Assembly (NCBI RefSeq): GCF_032062135.1
Contig: NC_092860.1
Location: 123,461,421-123,525,420 of the forward strand
DNA from: Pyxicephalus adspersus
Taxonomy: Eukaryota; Chordata; Amphibia; Anura; Pyxicephalidae
DNA: 64,000 nt
Direction: 5' to 3'
In this document: piece after piece, positions 35,783 through 48,807 of the stretch
Layout of the letters: every line of letters starts with the position of its first letter
How positions within the stretch are numbered: the stretch's first letter is position 1
Program-made: the position numbers and the translations under genes
Notes under the pieces: model-generated
Databases searched by the model: none
The model's input: the letters and a program-made list of their open reading frames with translations, nothing else
What the model was told of the DNA's origin: nothing

Positions 35783-38510
35783 GAAAATGTGCTTTTTTGT
35801 TTGTTTTGTTTTAAGCTACAGCAAAGACACTGAATGTATCTTATGTTTTACACTTCATTAACCAGTAATATGCACACACTATTAGGTACTTATGTAAGGT
35901 TCAGGGAATACTTCCATTCTCTAAAGTCTTTTTAAGTAACAGTTAACACTTACTCCCAACAATAACTCTAAACACTTTCAACATTTGAAAACATTCATGT
36001 TCACATACCCAGTCTCTTGATCTCTTAGAAATATACATTTAAATTTAAAATACAGTTACAGGGATGACTTGGATAATCATCTAGGGGTACTATGCAAATA
36101 TCCCATTATAAAGGGTAGATGATAGAAACCCAGGATTATATATTGTAGGATTGTAAAAGTAGGGCACTAATGGGTGACTTAACATTTCAGTGAAAAGATA
36201 CCAATTTGCCCTAAATGAAGGTAACAAGCTAAAAAATCTCTGCACTCATAGGGGCACTGAAAGAATACCACATACTACTTAAAAATCACATTTTTGGCTG
36301 CTGGCTGATTGGAAGAATATCATTTTTTTAAGATTGTCCACACATCTCACTTCCAATCTTTCTCAATAAGCCCTTTGGCCTGGATATTGGTTCCCTGTTG
36401 TCTTTGTGAAACAGAATGTACATTGAAGAGCTTTTCCAGCCTTTATTATACTCTGTAGCAGCATTTATATGGATTCTTTACTAATATGGTTAGGTTAGAA
36501 GTAAACATAATACTGTGTGTAATTTTAAATGGACAAGAATATTATATTGCCATTATATTACTCTCATAAAAGGATTCTCTTCCTGAAATGTATAGTCTTT
36601 TCAATATTTTTGAGATACATATCTAAAAATGAAAAAAAAATAATATTTTCACCAATGTGTATTTAATTTTCTTTATCACCTTGTTACTATGTATAGGGGT
36701 AATTAAGCATTTATATTTAGATAGACATATTTGCCCATTACACATGTTGCATCTACTTCTTTGTTAGCAGTTCTACACAAAGAATGTGCCTTAATGCTCC
36801 TTGCCCCAGTGCAGTATATGAATAGGTAAACTTTATATTATAAACTTTATTTTTAAATAGTTAAACACGGTAAACTTTGTACCCTATATGTAACTTATAT
36901 CTTATCACAACAGTTATTGAGTACAATAAAGTCTTTTGTCCTAAATCCAAATACTATGTGGTATAAAAGCCTCATAAAATAAACTAAAAACTTCCCACAA
37001 CCCTCCTTCATTCACGTCTTACTTACTCTACCTCCTAGAAACTGCAGCTTGTTGTGTGAGGGTTTTAGCAACATTCAGAAGGTAGTTTGCAGGAATAAAT
37101 GTGTCCAGGTGCTGAATGAAAAGCTAAAGGTCTATGGATCTATTATGAAAATGCTGATAGCCACACCCTCTGGAATGTGTTCTCATAACACTTTAGTGCA
37201 TGAAGAGACAGCACACAAGAGTAGCAACTCTGCTTTAGAGCAGAGGAGCATTGTTGCCACCTCATCAAAGAAATTTTCACTTGGGTCATCAATGGGATAC
37301 CAACCAGGTATTTTTGGGATTTGATGGAGACTGAGAGAAAACTGTAAGTGCAGATAGACTGATATTAAATGCAGCAAATTTTTTTTCTTCCACTTTATAA
37401 AAGATAGAGTAACTGCTGAGACAGTGAGCAGGTCTTCTAGTTATCTGTTAATCTCTATATTTATTACAATAAAAAAACAAATATGCAAAGATGAAGTTCA
37501 AAAGTATGTCATGTTAAAAGTCATTTAAATGTTGCAATATTAACTTTTTAACTATAAATTTAATTAAAAACAAACATTATTTCCCTTTAATAAGCTAACA
37601 ACATTTTTTTAAAAATTTCATAAGTGCATTACAGGTTACATGTTTTGTTTTTCATATTTTGCACAGTTTTTTACCAACCATCAAGGTCTTTTCATCTGTG
37701 GCCAGCCAGATGATTCCATTGTGTACTACTATTTTTTGCCTAATGTTTAGTGCTTAGTATTGAGCATACGTTGCATAACACTTGATGTTTGTAATGTGGC
37801 CAAAGTTTAAAGCCTTTGTACAGTTCAGCCTTCCTCTCTGGTGGTTACAAATATTTTCATTATCCAAGTCAGACTGCAATTTCCTGCTAACTTCTTTGCC
37901 ATCAGATCCATTGTAAATAAATGTTTCTTAAATATGTAACTTGAGATATCTTCCCATGCGATTAAATGGACATAATATCCTAATATTTGGATTTTCTGGA
38001 TAAAGATGTTTATGGGATCTAATTATGTAAAATAGGTCTCAAAGCACGAACTATATACACGAAAGCACCTATCAAAACCTTATATTGTCAGTAAGGAAAT
38101 CATGTTTTTTTTGTTTATTTGTTGCATTTTAGTTGTTTGTAGCTGTTCTTAGCTGTGTTTAATCTGTGCAGCAACAAAGGTTGTGAAAAACAATAATTCT
38201 GGTAAACTCTTGTAACCATTTGTGAACCATTATTTTTCAAATTTACTGTAGCCCCTCGTTCAACTTTGTTCTCTACTAATCCTCTTTGTGGAATGAAAGA
38301 CAAAATTTGTCCTCTACTGAACTGTATAAACTCAACACTAGTATTTTTTTCTGATATCTGTTGGTTGTATATCACAAGATAGTCACAACACAGTGACTTA
38401 CTTTTGCCAAGTAATATAAAAAGCTTTTTATACGGTCTTTCCTCTATGTAACAAGTCACCAGAACAGAGTCAGGGCTTTCAAAAATATGACGAAAGGACA
38501 GGAAAGGTGT
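35783..38510. other. Unassigned intronic DNA
   Basis: AT-rich intron. No exon-like segment or classifiable repeat was seen; the ORF at 37049-37324 shows no family motif. Confidence 0.45.
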
Positions 38511-38514
38511 GTGT

Positions 38515-38640
38515 CCCTGGGCAGGGTCCTCTCCCCCTCCTGTGTCATTGTTTTTATCTGTCTGTCATTTGCACCCCGTTGGTATTCTAGTATTTCTGGG
38601 CTGTAGTAATATGCCTTACGTTGGTGGTGTTAGGCCACTC
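38515..38640 (+). mobile_element. SINE-type 3' module, degenerate
   Basis: GGGCAGGGTCCTCTCCCCCT then GTCTGTCATTTGCACCCC matches the 28078 copy. The terminal part is decayed (GTAGTAATATGCCTTACGTT for the usual GCGTAATATGTTGGTGC). Confidence 0.65.
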
Positions 38641-38689
38641 TAAATATCCCCACACTGTTCGGCCATGATAATAACAAGACTCCCACACA

Positions 38690-38885
38690 TACAGGCCCAT
38701 CTCCCCTTCTCCACCTACAATTTTCTACCCATTTCCCCTTCTCTACCTGCAACTTTCTGCCATCTCTTCTTCCCTGCCTACAACTTTTGCCCATCTACCC
38801 TTTTCTGCCCACTCATTTCTGTATATCTCATGTTGTCTGCCTATAATTTCCTGTTCATCTCCCATTATCCAACCTTCAACTTTGT
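38690..38885. repeat. Pyrimidine-rich degenerate minisatellite, left block
   Basis: Units of about 30 bases resembling CCCATCTCCCCTTCTCTACC plus TGCAACTTTCTG repeat about six times with drift (38696, 38725, 38760, 38788 and on). The same unit resumes after 39205, so a SINE has split one array. Confidence 0.75.
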
Positions 38886-38890
38886 ACACA

Positions 38891-39205
38891 TGATTATTAT
38901 TATTATTACCCAGTATTTATATGGCGCCATCATATTATGCAGCACTTTGCAGCATTATGCAGCACATGTCACTAGCTGTCCCTCAAAGGGGCTCACAATC
39001 TAATGTCCCTACTTCAGTCATACTTCAGTCATATGTCTTTAATACAGTCTAAGGTCGATTTTGGGGGGTAGCCAATTAACCTTACTGCATGTTTTTGGGA
39101 TGTGGGAGGAAACTGGAGGAAACCCATGCAAACACAAAAAAACCTGGGACCTACCGCTGCAAGGCCAGAGCAGTTACCTCTCAGCCACCCCGCTGCCCAC
39201 ATCTT
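38891..39205 (-). mobile_element. Near-full-length tRNA-derived SINE
   Basis: On the minus strand it starts with a tRNA-like head (GCAGCGGGGTGGCTGAGAGG, A box, then TGCTCTGGCCTTGCAGCGGT and AGGTCCCAGGTTT), where the B box GGTTCGAATCC is broken by a T run. The body follows (CATGGGTTTCCTCCAGTTTC, TTAATTGGCTACC, GACCTTAGACTGTATTAAAG, GACATTAGATTGTGAGCCCC), then GTGCTGCATAATATGATGGC, GCCATATAAATAC and an (AAT)n tail. It inserted into the pyrimidine-rich array. A short target duplication such as ACAT is possible but not convincing. A local GCATAATG duplication and a CATACTTCAGT duplication show decay. Confidence 0.88.
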
Positions 39206-39330
39206 CCTGTACTGTCTACTTTTTGTGCACATACCCCCTTCTTATCTGCAACTTTCTGCCCATCTTTGTCACTTTGCTCCTAACCCATTGCTTTTCTGTC
39301 AAGCACCCAGATAATGATCATCTCCCTTTA
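39206..39330. repeat. Pyrimidine-rich degenerate minisatellite, right block
   Basis: Continues the 38690 array after the SINE, with ACCCCCTTCTTATCTGCAAC and TTTCTGCCCATCTTTG in the same register. Confidence 0.65.
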
Positions 39331-39334
39331 CATT

Positions 39335-42300
39335 CATAGGAATCTTTGCTGTCAGATCACCCAGCTCAGTGCTGGAAGCCCATGTATGTAACTTTTTGTT
39401 CCATTCCTTCCCTGCTTTTGCTCAGAGCTTTGCGCGCCCACCTCCAAGACCGCTGCTGCTTCCTATCCCCCAACCAGTCTGATTCTGTCGTCCTGACACT
39501 GGTGCATACACATGCTTTGGCTGGCTTTGGACCGGTCATAGAAGCCTATTGCCGTATCCTTCAGCCCTAAGAAAGAGGGCCACCAATTGATCATTCAATA
39601 CTCCAGCAGGCCAGTCTGAGACTGAAACTATGATTTTCTCTGGTTTTGTGCCATGTAACTTGTAAGAGTGTTTTTACTTTATTCCTAAGCTTTCATGTTT
39701 AGAAAGCCTGTGATCAGTTTTATCTATTCATATCCAAGTCAGACATCACATTTGACATGTTTGTATAACTTTGACCTTATAAAATTTTATTATTCTAGTA
39801 AACAGTTAGTCATGTAGACAAATATACTCTACAAATATTACTCTTGTAAACAGATCTCAAAAGAATAACCCTGACTTAGACCCAACGCAGTGTAGATGAG
39901 TAGCTGGAGTGGAGTGTTACATGGCCACACATTACATCTTTGGCACCAGTACAGACCCGTCATGGGATCAATACCCAGGTATCCGGTCCACTGCATTCAT
40001 TATACATCAATCTCTTTTGGAAATCAAACACATTTTCATTTTACTGAGACAGCTTCTTTTCTCTTTCACAGACTGTGAACAGGTGAAGGCACAAACATTA
40101 AGAAAACAAGTTCAATATTTATTAGAGAATACTTGAAAACAATGAAACATTTTAAAACATTTCTGGTTGCTTTATATGTTCTCGTAAAACTTTAGCTTTA
40201 CTTTTAGCTTTCCTTTCATGGTTCTTTTTAGATAGGATCAGATTTTCTCATAGGACACCCAGTCCACAAAAATCAGAAGGCCTGCCAGGAGCAGACACCA
40301 GCATATTATACGTTTTTACTTCATCATTTCCTTGCTCCCAAATCCAATGTGCTTGCCCAGTGGCATCTCTATCTTGAAAGTAACAAAACTTCTGACATCA
40401 GATCACTGAGCACCATTCTCTCCATTCTTCTAAGTGACCGAATGTTGAGGCCTCTGTAGCCTGCTTGCTGCTAGTTTTAGAGTCACAGCTAACAAAAAGT
40501 ATTGGAATAGGCAAGGAGAATAGGGAGGGAAAAGATACAATAGCACAAGACAGCCGGTTTATGGAAACAGAAAGTATAAATTCTTTCTTGTATTTGGGAG
40601 GTCTGTTGGTCCCCTGCATAGAGGCTTCCAGCTATTTCCTGGTTAAGCCTGTTCAATCCACCATCCACATCCATCTGCTTTGAAACCCTTATGTTATTTC
40701 CATATAATCCTTTCTCTTCAAGGAGACCAGCATGTTTAAATATCAGACATTTATGAATATCAAAGGGAATATGCAGTATAACAAAGGACACAGGTGTAAA
40801 AATACAGTTTATATAAATATTTTAATGCATAAAAGATTTTTTGAGTGGAATGGAATTAGTGAACATCATGGAACTTATATAAATTTGCCTTTAGTTGTGG
40901 TTTTTAAAGAGTTCTTCAAATAATGAATTCTGTTTTATTTATAGTAAAGGTTTTGTTGAACGTTTTATATAATACATGAAATAACAGTTGCCTTTCTAGT
41001 GATCCAGTTTGCCTTGCATGACTTGAATATTGTGGTTGAAGAGCTCCTCCATTACTCTTTTCTGGTCTTTTTATCTTTTCAAACCACATAATATAGTATA
41101 GGAGCAAGTTATTTTTTCTCCAGTTCAGTGCCTTAAGTGACTTAGACATTTCATTGGTATGGGTGAGGGCTTATGTCAGTTTGCTGGATAGTTTGTACAC
41201 TGGAAAAACAATTGGCAGGGATATAGTGGCAAGGAGCAACCTTGGATCTGTACAATATAGAGGGCAGTTTTCCAAAAGGTCTGGATTTTCATACATTCCC
41301 ACAATGTGCAGGCAAAAGTTCACTGAGCTATGCATCTATTCTACCAGAAAGACAATGTTGCTGGATAAATAGAAAGAGGTCTTGATGGAATTTGGTACTA
41401 TTTTGAGATAAGTTGGTAATTCATATCTACCATCTTTGAGCTAAAACGGGGAACATGTTAGTTCCACGATTTTTGCTCTGATACTGGTTGTCATTGTTCT
41501 TGTTTCCATTGAGAGGTAAAGATTGAAAAATGAAATTTTCCAGTTGAAGTAAAATGTTATACAAGCGTACAACATTGTGTAACAGGGGTTGGAATATAGA
41601 AAACAGTTTCTCCATGAGTTGTACATCTATAACTATACCAGTATCTTCAGTTCTATAAGGATCTCTGTCTCAATCACCCTCACACAACATTAGGAAGAAT
41701 TGAGATATAAAGGACCAGAGTAGTGATTGTTTTGTTTTACATTTAACAGAATGTGGAAAAGATGACTGCCATGAACAAGTCAAATTGAGATATCAGTTTC
41801 TGAAAAAAATATATGCTTTACAATTAATTAAACTTTGTTTGTATTTAAAGCCAGACTTAGGCCTTTTTGTTTTGTCTATAGTGGAAAGTGGGTCTGTAAA
41901 GTGATAATTACTTAGTTTGTTGTTTATTTTATATGATGGCAGTACAGGGAGAGGAATAGAAACACATGTGTAGTAATGGGGAACAACTGGAGGCACAAAT
42001 TGTACAGATAGGTTAAATGTTTCTCTAAAGTCACCAAGAGTCTTAAGAAGTTCAGCTCAAGAACTAATTTTAGCTATTTGTGATGTATCACTTTGGCATG
42101 GATCGGTTCTTTATTATTATCCTAGTTTTTTGTATGTATTCACTATGGATGTTTATTCTAAGTCACAACCATATATAGGGTACGATTTAGGGTCTTAGGC
42201 TACTAAATAATATACTTCGCCTAATATTACCTACATCTTTAGGATCATCAGATTCCTGACAAACTGACAAATGATGATTCTGAGGTCTTCTATAATTTGA

Positions 42301-43850
42301 CCTTTATATTTGAAAAGCAGCAAAGTATTTGATCAAAATTAGTCTATAATACTGCAGCTCAGAATAACTTATACACTGGGTCTATTATACCATAGAAGAA
42401 AAACTAATATAATTCTTCTCAGTAACAGTAGGAAAATGAGAAACAGATTGTTCGGTGAATGATATGAGCTTCATCTACCTGATTTTAGAATGTCTCATTG
42501 TTGGAAACCATTTACAAATGAGGATTGCATGAAACACCTGCGGCTTATTGAATGGCAAACATATAATGAGAATTCACTGCTACCTTCACGTATTCAGATA
42601 AATCTGTCCAGGACATATTTTCTTCAATTCCTGAACAGCAGAAAACAAATGTATTGTCAGAAAGAGCTCATGCATAGAAATATATGGCATGATGCTGATG
42701 CCTGAGGATGATTAGTGTCATATAAGACTAGTATTGTATTTATTTTGTATTTTTATTATATCTATACCATAAATTGTGCTGTGTTCTCTTTATATACATC
42801 TGCAGCTTGAGAGGACTATTTTATTAACATGATGCCCGTATTCACGGCTTCCTTAGGTTAAAATTGTTTTATTTATGCTGGGTCCTGGCAGGGTGAGGAT
42901 ATTAAACAGATGGGACTAAAAGGTTGTATTGCAAGCAAGTAAACTGAAGTTCAGGCTTTTAAATATTGCGTGACTGGATTTGAGACAGGCCATGGAATGC
43001 TGTATTACACAAACTCACAGGCAGTCTCCTTGTATTCGCTGGATGCACATGTACTAGGACGGCCTTCAATCAACTTCAAAGACAGACTTCCCGCACAAAT
43101 GTACACAAAAATACGGTTTTATTCTGCCAGTTAATATTTCTTGCAATGCTTGCATTTTTCAAAGGGTGCTTTGTTTTGGTAAAGCAGTTAACCCATTTTG
43201 ACTTGTACAGCACTTTGTACCCCCCAGCAATCTAGTCTCTTTTTATATTGTATACATGTACATGTTGCTTTACATACATACATGAAGGCTAGAGTAGAGA
43301 TCCAAGACAAAAAAACACTTTCATAATATGCTTAAACAATAAGTTGAAACATTCTTACAGGCCTTGTTCACTAACATATGATATCATAACAGCAATTTAA
43401 GCTTTGATCTTACACAAATCATCACATAACTTTATTTTATTCCGTAAACAAATTATGTCTTCTTGGCATTTTGCGTACTAATCTTTAAAATGATGTAAAC
43501 TTTGCAAGTCTGCCTCATTTGAGCCCAGTGTATTACTTTATATGTCCCAAATTGTCTGCACAGTGTCAACAACAAATCTTACTGACCCCAGAGGAAGAAG
43601 GGCCAAGTGTGGGCTGAATTATAATCATTTGCTCGGGGAAAAAAAGTTTGGGATTTTAAACAAGGCTTGTTGTATGCCCAACCTATAATAACCATTAGGT
43701 ATGGGTTATCCCTTTCATTACTAGTTGTTATAGATTAGGGCAGAGGAAATGAGCTTTCTATGTAATAGATGTGTATGGATGCTCTCAGTACTGAGTTTTC
43801 TCCAGTAGAAAGTTATGTACATGGTTAATTATGTGTAACTGTAACACTTA
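39335..43850. other. Unassigned intronic DNA
   Basis: The largest stretch without a definable element. It is AT-rich with scattered short ORFs on both strands (for example 40465-40683 and 42490-42705) that have no recognised domain. No RNA gene was seen. Confidence 0.45.
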
Positions 43851-43873
43851 AAGTTATTTATTTCTTCTTCCAG

Positions 43874-43933
43874 TTCTCCTTCCAAAAATATGAACATCAG
43901 CGTATCACACAATTAAATGCCTTGGATGGCTAA
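43874..43933 (+). other. Possible cryptic terminal exon segment
   Basis: A good acceptor (TTTATTTCTTCTTCCAG ending at 43873) is followed by 19 sense codons and a stop, reading FSFQKYEHQRITQLNALDG. The frame is the one that splicing from the phase-0 donor of exon A would give. There is no homology I recognise and no strong nearby polyadenylation context, so it may be chance. Confidence 0.15.
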
Positions 43934-44756
43934 TATTGCACGGCTGCAGGATTTTCTCTCAAAGTTATTGTAGAAGGTATTTTGTCTAGCCTTAGTGTCT
44001 ACCTAAAAAAGTTCTGCCCCTCAAACATGTGCTAGGTCACTCACTGTGCCGAGGAAAGTCACATGGCACTCAGCCTGTTTTATTTTTGGGCTCCTAATGC
44101 ACATCATTTGCTAACCCAGTATTAATTAGTTTTTCAGAATAATAACATTGATTTTACAGGCAAAGTTTCAAGGATGCTTGATTTTGTATACACATGAATC
44201 AAGCCTAACTGTGCCTTCCTACGTCCTGTCAAAATGGCAAAAAATAAAAATATGTGCCATTTTAGTAAGTATACTTAAACGGAGTTATAAATGGCATTGT
44301 CAATGTGCAGTATTCATTTTTAAATTAGGAAGAAAATTAATAAAAGACCTTTAATAAAAGAACAAGGCTAAAAGGGAAGTCTTAACAAATCTACTGGACT
44401 CGGAAAAAAATACTAATAAATGTAATGACGTCATATAAATGTAATTGGGATCTGTTTAAAAGAGGTAAATTAAACCTGTCATGTGGCAACTATTGTCAAC
44501 TGCCCTAAAACTCTAGATTTCGGTTTGTCCTGCTGATCCTCAGGGTTTAGTACTGCCAGGTCAATTACCAGAAAAACTGTGCAGATCAGGAAAGTGACAG
44601 CTTATTAATTAGGTTAACCTGTCATGAGTGAATAGGATCATAGTATTATCCAAGAAGTTAAAGCAAATAAAAGAATGCCTGACGCTGTAGAAGAAAGTTG
44701 CATTGAGTCAGAAGTACACTGTGAATATATTTTTTAAGCTGGCCTCACAAACTTTT

Positions 44757-45060
44757 TTTAAACAGAACTAAACGCTAGAAGTAAAAATTTGCTACCAGAC
44801 AGGACCTTTATTGCAGAAGGCACAGACAATGTCCCTTCTACAATTAAATAACCTTAACCTCATGACAATTTTTTTTAGAAACACTGACCTGATACACTGC
44901 AATTTTCTTTTCCTTTACTAATTTCGATCGACCTTTTTGATTGGCTTGACTGGGAGGATGTTGCTCCTGCACCGGTGCCCAGGAGGTCATTCAATCCCGA
45001 CTGCCCCATGGAAAGTTGAGATACATGGCACACCCTTGCATACCATGCTGAGCTGCGCAT
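44757..45060. mobile_element. Interspersed repeat family C, copy 1
   Basis: Begins AAACAGAACTAAACG and runs through TTTGCTACCAGACAGGACCT, TTATTGCAGAAGGCACAGAC, TGTCCCTTCTACAAT, then AACACTGACCTG. The same order of words occurs at 54896-55235. The rightmost boundary is uncertain. It is non-coding. Confidence 0.7.
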
Positions 45061-45399
45061 GAAAAAAAACAAAATTTTGATTGCCCTAAGAGCTAGTGAT
45101 CAGAGTTATGGCTTCTTAACTAACCATAGTTTTTCCCTATGCAGTTTATCAACTTCCCTGCTACCCTATTCTCTCTCTACAGCAGCTTTTAATACTGGGG
45201 TGGAAATAGAAGTGTCAGAAAGTCTTCTTACTGCCTGTCACCAAAATATGTTCCTTTTTTACCACCTATATATCCAAACTTTACAAACAATATTAAAGTT
45301 GAACTCTAGTGAGCACCTTCTAAGTTACCTACCCTCTGTAGTGTCTCTTGCTTCTTTTTAAAAAAAAATTACCTTGGCCTTGAACCATATGATCCCTCT

Positions 45400-45560
45400 T
45401 CATTGCACTTGTGATATCATTACAAAGGCTGCAAAAGATCTGTCCTCAGGATTCAGGAGGGGGAGTCCAACATCTCTGCCAGCCTCTGTGATCTGTGACC
45501 AATTAGAGGCAAAGGATAGTCTCAGAAACAGACTTTGGCATTTTCTGCCTCTTTGATGCC
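45400..45560 (-). repeat. Interspersed repeat shared with 3180-3360
   Basis: On the minus strand it reads TTGCCTCTAATTGGTCACAG, ACAGAGGCTGGC, then GATCTTTTGCAGCCTTTGTA and ATGATATCAC, matching the 3180 copy in order. A TTAAAGTTGAACTCTAG word at about 45293 may mark its outer end. Confidence 0.65.
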
Positions 45561-45564
45561 AGCC

Positions 45565-47735
45565 AAAGGATGAAACAAACATTAATAGTAGTAACAGTCC
45601 CCTTCATTGTCTGCTGGGAGCCATTATGGTTTAGGGTCCAAATTAATTTAGATGTATACTCCAGTACACTGTTTCAGGTCAATTTAATTTGTTTGTTTTT
45701 TAACACTGCAAGGAGTTATGAAAGATTTGGGCCCTCTGTTGATGCTATTAATAGATTGAACATCAAACCATTTCCATCTGCTAATCTCAGGACACTGGGG
45801 TCTGGATATATAGCCCATCTCACATTGTATGTATGTTACAAAGAACTCCCATGCTGCTTTTTTCAAAACCCATATATCCAAATCGGAACTGTTTCTTCGG
45901 GCTATATTTAAAATAAGAACTCGGGTTCCAAAAAAATATATATTTTCTTCCCAACCTGCCTATCTGTCCATAATAAAAAAGGAGGACACCAACTGCAGTG
46001 CACTGTGCATAAGTCTGCATCAAAATCCACAGTCAAAGCCAAGTTTTCAGAATACACACAAATAACTTATTAGTACACTTTAATTGTTTTGGTTCTTTTT
46101 TACCCAACAGCTTTGTCAATCAATGGTATTTACAGCCCTGTACATTGAAAGAATAATATATAAAATAGTCTGTAAAAGTATAGTAACAGAAATAAGTATG
46201 CAATAAGAACAGCTGTAATATTTTTAATATATAAGGTTAGGATAAAAATATGGATTGTTTGTATTCAGAAACAAAATGGTCCATGTTTATTGTTGTCATC
46301 AGGATGAATTAGGCACAATAAAGTTTATGGATCAAGGCTGTTATTTTCATAATATATGATTATACACTGTCAGTTGTCACGTACATTTTTCTGGCGTACG
46401 TGTAATAAGTATCATTTAGCTTTCTGCATCAAAATAAGCAGATTTGTTATTGGCAGAAAAATATGTGGCTCTGGTAATGAGAACTAATTCTATTCAGGGA
46501 TTTGCTTGCTGAGATTAAAGAGGCATTAACAAATGTATTGTTGCTGTGAATGTTTTGAAGGCATCCTAAGCCTGTTAAGAAAGCAGCTACATATTTGTCA
46601 CACATCTAGAAAGATTTGTTATTTCTACATGCTAATAATAGAAAACAGCATAGACCCTTGTACGCTGGTCTTCTACTTTAAAGGGAATTTAAATGTACTG
46701 TTGCTGTTTAATTAACTTACAATTTACAGATTAAAGCGGAACTTCAAGGAACTTTACAAGAATGTATTAATCAGTTGATGGCATACCAAAACACTCAATA
46801 GTAATGAGTGTGAGTTTGCCTAGGCTAAAATTAAATCATCAGTGTGCAGGCAGACAGAAGCATTTTCTCAGTCTCCTCTCTCCGTTGTGCTCAGACTGCC
46901 ACATTGTAACTTTGTAAAGGTAAACATTGTAAAGGTTAATTTCAGATCTTCCGTAAACTACAGTGGTTCACCACAAACTCAACTGCACTCCCAACCATTA
47001 CCATTCAACTGTAATAAAGAAGTTTACGCATCTATGTTTGGTTGTATTCTGGTTGGGGTGGTTTGCTGTTCCTAGAAGCAACATTGAGCAGTCAGTCAAT
47101 TCTATTAACTTAAATGGGAGCTGGAGTTGTTGCTAGAGGACTGGAGATGGCCCATAACCCCTTGTAGAGCAGAGAACCATGCTACAATCACATTCAATAC
47201 AACAAAACATTCATCAAACTCTTCAGTTGATGTTAAAAAAAATTGAGATAGAAGCTCCCTACTCTACTAAATAGCACAGAAAAAAATAAATGGCCTTCCA
47301 CAATTTGTAAGTAAGCAGTACATATAACTCAAACTAACATACAGGTCCAGTTCTACATGACTGTGATTGACTGTCAGGTCCTTGATCTTCAATAAAAGCA
47401 AATCAAACAACCTGGTTTTATAGGAAGCATGGGGTAATGTATGGACCCTTTAACTTTTTGGTGTTCAGGATTCCTTATTTCTTTGTGAGCAGAGACATTT
47501 TTGACATTTATATTTGCATTGGTTTACTCCACATGATCTTTCAAACTGCTTTGCACAATATTGTTCACCCTTTGGAGACTTAATTTGGTAATTTGTTTCT
47601 AAAAACACTCTGAGTACATTTTTACATATTTTTAATAGAATTTGATTTTGCAGTTCTAGTTTAATGCATAATATAGTTTGTATAATTACTACCAATTCAA
47701 ATATTTTATGCTTTATTTCACTTAATTATGCACTG
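45565..47735. other. Unassigned intronic DNA
   Basis: AT-rich. ATTAAAGCGGAACTTCAAGG at 46731 resembles the outer end of family C and may be a fragment. The rest is not classifiable. Confidence 0.4.
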
Positions 47736-47740
47736 CATAC

Positions 47741-47965
47741 CTGATTCACTTAATGATTAAGTGCCTTGCCTTTGCAACGCTAGGTCCCAGGTTCGAATCC
47801 CGGCCAAACAAAAATTGACCTTAGACTACATTAATGACATATGACTATGGTAGGGACATTAGATTGTGAGCCCTTTTGAGGGACAGTGTCATGACTATTG
47901 ACTTTGTACAGCGCTGCGTAATATGATGGCGCTATATAAATACTGTGTAATAATTAATTATAATT
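47741..47965 (+). mobile_element. tRNA-derived SINE with intact B box
   Basis: The head has an A-box-like TTAATGATTAAGTGCC and an intact RNA polymerase III B box GGTTCGAATCC (47790-47800), preceded by GCAACGCTAGGTCCCA. The body then jumps directly to TTGACCTTAGACTACATTAA, so the roughly 60-base CTCCAGTTTCCTCCCAC region of the longer copy at 38891 is deleted. The end is GTACAGCGCTGCGTAATATG, ATGGCGCTATATAAATACTG and an AAT-rich tail. This is not a functional tRNA gene: there is no clean cloverleaf or anticodon arm. Confidence 0.88.
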
Positions 47966-47999
47966 TAATGTACCAATGGTAAAGTAATTTTATTAGCAA

Positions 48000-48800
48000 T
48001 ACATTACAAAATGCTTTGTGTATCAATTTTACCTTTTATCTTATTTTTTTAACTAATATGTATGTAGGCCTTTATTTACAGTGTCCCTCTCACACAGAGA
48101 TGTGTTTTTTACAGATTTGTTCTTTAGAATTATTATGTGTGGTTAATTATAGTGATCTAATGATTTCTAACCATTTACATATTTTCCAGAACACACTATG
48201 GGTTTTCCAAGCAATGCTGTGCAGCACATTCATATTACTGTGGAATTCAATTAACACCCCTCACACATCATAGGAAACAGGCCAGTAGTACTGAGCATAG
48301 TGATGATACAAGACAAAACATAGCTTCATTGAACTTTTGTGGCATTAGGGTATAAACATCCAGCTACAACATTTCAGTTGGGTTTTCATTGCAATGTGTG
48401 TCCCAGTTGGGGAGAATTCCTATGTGTCCTGTCCAAGTAACCTCACAGGGGGTGAGGGTAATCTCCCAAATGAGAGCAAAACAATGAAAACATTTTTTTC
48501 ATACCATACTAAATATACTTTGGGCTTGTTTTTTTATTTAAAGGCTTCAACTTCACCACCTTTAGATATTACAATGATCTTGTGGCAGAGGTTACTCAAA
48601 ACACAGAACAAGTCATATAAAATGAAGGTTGTGGATGAGTGCAAAGTTGTACTTCCAAACTGTAGCCAATTGCAGAAAAGAATTTTTCTTTTGAAGCAGA
48701 CAGGTCCTTGGTAAGCTGTCTATGGAGTATATTCATGAAGCTTAAACCTAAATATTTATTATGCTTAACAAAACAAAAACAGGTGGGGAATGATTAATAG
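48000..48800. other. Unassigned intronic DNA
   Basis: AT-rich; the ORFs here show no motif I can name. Confidence 0.45.
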
Positions 48801-48807
48801 AAGTATA

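Noticed and set aside
42490..42705. 71-codon ORF with plausible-looking composition
   Set aside because: No homology recognised, no acceptor or donor that fits the SCFD2 frame, and no repeat structure; left unassigned.
4200..43500. CRISPR-like or operon-like organisation
   Set aside because: Direct repeats present are minisatellites or dispersed eukaryotic elements; there are no uniform spacers and no prokaryotic gene arrangement.
47741..47812. Possible tRNA gene (A-box-like plus perfect B box)
   Set aside because: No anticodon arm or acceptor stem closes, and the downstream sequence is the SINE body with its 3' module and AAT tail.
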